From positions 1 through 7,025 of the forward strand of contig JAOTWH010000117.1 in the NCBI GenBank assembly GCA_029863035.1: DNA of 7,025 bases. The letters run 5' to 3'. The notes beneath the pieces are model-generated. The model ran no database searches and was not told the DNA's origin. It worked only from the letters and a program-made list of their open reading frames with translations. Position 1 is the first letter of the stretch. Each line of letters starts with the position of its first letter. The translations under genes were made by a program, and so were the position numbers. Origin of the DNA: Acidimicrobiia bacterium. Its GTDB lineage: Bacteria > Actinomycetota > Acidimicrobiia > UBA5794 > JAOTWH01. Positions 6,727 through 7,025 of this stretch are shown here, piece by piece.

Positions 6727-6756
6727 GGTATTTGGTTCCCATCCACAGGGAATACC
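6727..6756. repeat. Bulged inverted repeat in the whiB leader
   Basis: GGTA (6727-6730) and TTCCC (6736-6740) pair with GGGAA (6748-6752) and TACC (6753-6756), giving a nine-pair stem with a 5-base bulge and a 7-base loop ATCCACA. The loop holds one of the CCACA motifs of this intergenic region. It lies 30-60 bases upstream of the whiB ATG, so it would be in the whiB mRNA leader if the -10 at 6766-6771 is right. It could be an operator or an RNA hairpin. Confidence 0.3.
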
Positions 6757-6765
6757 ACTCATAGC

Positions 6766-6798
6766 ATTGTAGCGGCTCTTTTGAGCGCGCGGAAGAGC
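6766..6798 (-). promoter_or_regulatory. Candidate whiB promoter (-10) with adjoining inverted repeat
   Basis: On the minus strand TACAAT (6771-6766) is a good -10 match, five of six. The -35 position 17 bases upstream reads TTCCGC, a poor match, which would fit an activator-dependent promoter. Directly upstream of the -10, GCTCTT (6775-6780) and AAGAGC (6793-6798) form an inverted repeat over a 12-base spacer, spanning the promoter spacer and -35. Transcription would start near 6759, about 60 bases before the whiB ATG. Confidence 0.3.
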
Positions 6799-6811
6799 AG
6801 CCTCCATTTGG

Positions 6812-6854
6812 CGTCCCACAGTTCTACACAGAGTGGTCCACAGGCTTTTCCACA
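6812..6854 (+). promoter_or_regulatory. Direct array of DnaA-box-like 9-mers in the divergent intergenic region
   Basis: Four same-orientation 9-mers ending in CACA sit close together: CGTCCCACA (6812-6820), TTCTACACA (6822-6830), TGGTCCACA (6834-6842) and TTTTCCACA (6846-6854). The last three start exactly 12 bases apart. TTTTCCACA fits the loose DnaA-box form TTWTNCACA fully; TTCTACACA misses by one; TGGTCCACA is one off the actinobacterial TTGTCCACA. Further CCACAG copies occur at 6743-6748 (plus) and at 6723-6728 and 6912-6917 (minus). This may bind DnaA or another regulator shared by the two divergent genes. No dnaA or dnaN lies here, so I do not call an origin. Confidence 0.4.
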
Positions 6855-6862
6855 GTTGCCGA

Positions 6863-6891
6863 TTACGCGCCGTGTTCCGACTCGCTAGAAT
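6863..6891 (+). promoter_or_regulatory. Candidate promoter of the plus-strand gene at the right edge
   Basis: TTACGC (6863-6868) and TAGAAT (6886-6891) lie 17 bases apart. The -10 matches five of six consensus bases, the -35 only three. The start of transcription would be near 6898, about 30 bases before the TTG at 6929. The DnaA-box-like array ends about eight bases upstream of the -35, well placed to influence it. Confidence 0.35.
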
Positions 6892-6928
6892 TGCTCGTCC
6901 GAAGACAATCGCTGTGGAAGGAACAACA

Positions 6929-7025
6929 TTGCTCTACTTTGCGTACACATCGCTGATCGAGCCATCGAAACTCGATGAAGTTGCGCCGGGAGCAGAATTC
7001 GCTTTCATCGCCCACCTGCCAGAGT
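6929..7025 (+). CDS. Gamma-glutamylcyclotransferase (AIG2-like) family protein, N-terminal fragment (partial, runs off right edge)
   Basis: Only the first 32 codons are present. A TTG start at 6929 is preceded by AAGGA at six to seven bases, a good ribosome-binding site, and no ATG is available nearby. The start reads LLYFAYTSLIEPSKL and continues with VAPGAEFAFIAHLPE. A YFAY strand at the very N-terminus, then a short helix, then PGA.F...A.LP is the opening pattern of the gamma-glutamylcyclotransferase fold. In classical enzymes the turn reads YGSN and binds the gamma-glutamyl group; here it reads YTSL, so substrate or activity may differ. Transcribed divergently from whiB across a 231-base gap. 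The family call rests on a short stretch and is moderate at best. Confidence 0.5.
   Translation, partial: MLYFAYTSLIEPSKLDEVAPGAEFAFIAHLPE

Noticed and set aside
6723..6917. Chromosome replication origin
   Set aside because: There are DnaA-box-like motifs, but no dnaA, dnaN, rpmH or parAB neighbour and no AT-rich unwinding stretch; a regulatory or titration site is the more modest reading.

Overview
The window looks like chromosomal DNA of a high-GC actinobacterium. The best evidence is a complete WhiB-family regulator, a family confined to Actinomycetota and their phages. Starts are frequently GTG or TTG. The combination of WhiB, several membrane-tethered c-type cytochromes and an NrfD protein would suit a deep-branching class such as Acidimicrobiia, but that placement is inference. 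No mobile element, CRISPR array, tRNA or rRNA was seen.

Left part (about 1-5090, all minus strand): a tightly packed respiratory operon, read right to left. The order is a membrane-anchored ferredoxin-like protein with four [4Fe-4S] motifs (3854-4966), a ten-helix NrfD/ActC-type quinone-site protein (2511-3857), a membrane-anchored diheme cytochrome c with an Ig-like domain (1132-2514), and a tetraheme cytochrome c made of four tandem domains (1135 to beyond the left edge). All three junctions are ATGA 4-base overlaps, so the four proteins are probably translationally coupled and form one complex. The likely job is electron exchange between the menaquinone pool and extracytoplasmic c-type hemes. 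NrfD would hold the quinone site, the Fe-S protein would wire it, and six hemes would pass electrons on. No molybdopterin catalytic subunit lies at the start of the operon; the operon continues out of the window on the left.

Middle (4967-5214): an intergenic stretch with a candidate promoter for the respiratory operon, an inverted repeat inside that promoter, and GC-rich hairpins after the next gene.

Right part (5215-6697, minus strand): a WhiB regulator followed about 22 bases later by a glutaryl-CoA dehydrogenase (lysine/tryptophan degradation, FAD enzyme that donates electrons to ETF). They are probably co-transcribed.

Right edge (6698-7025): a divergent intergenic region with an unusually dense cluster of CCACAG/DnaA-box-like 9-mers, then the first 32 codons of a plus-strand gene resembling the gamma-glutamylcyclotransferase (AIG2-like) family, cut by the window edge.
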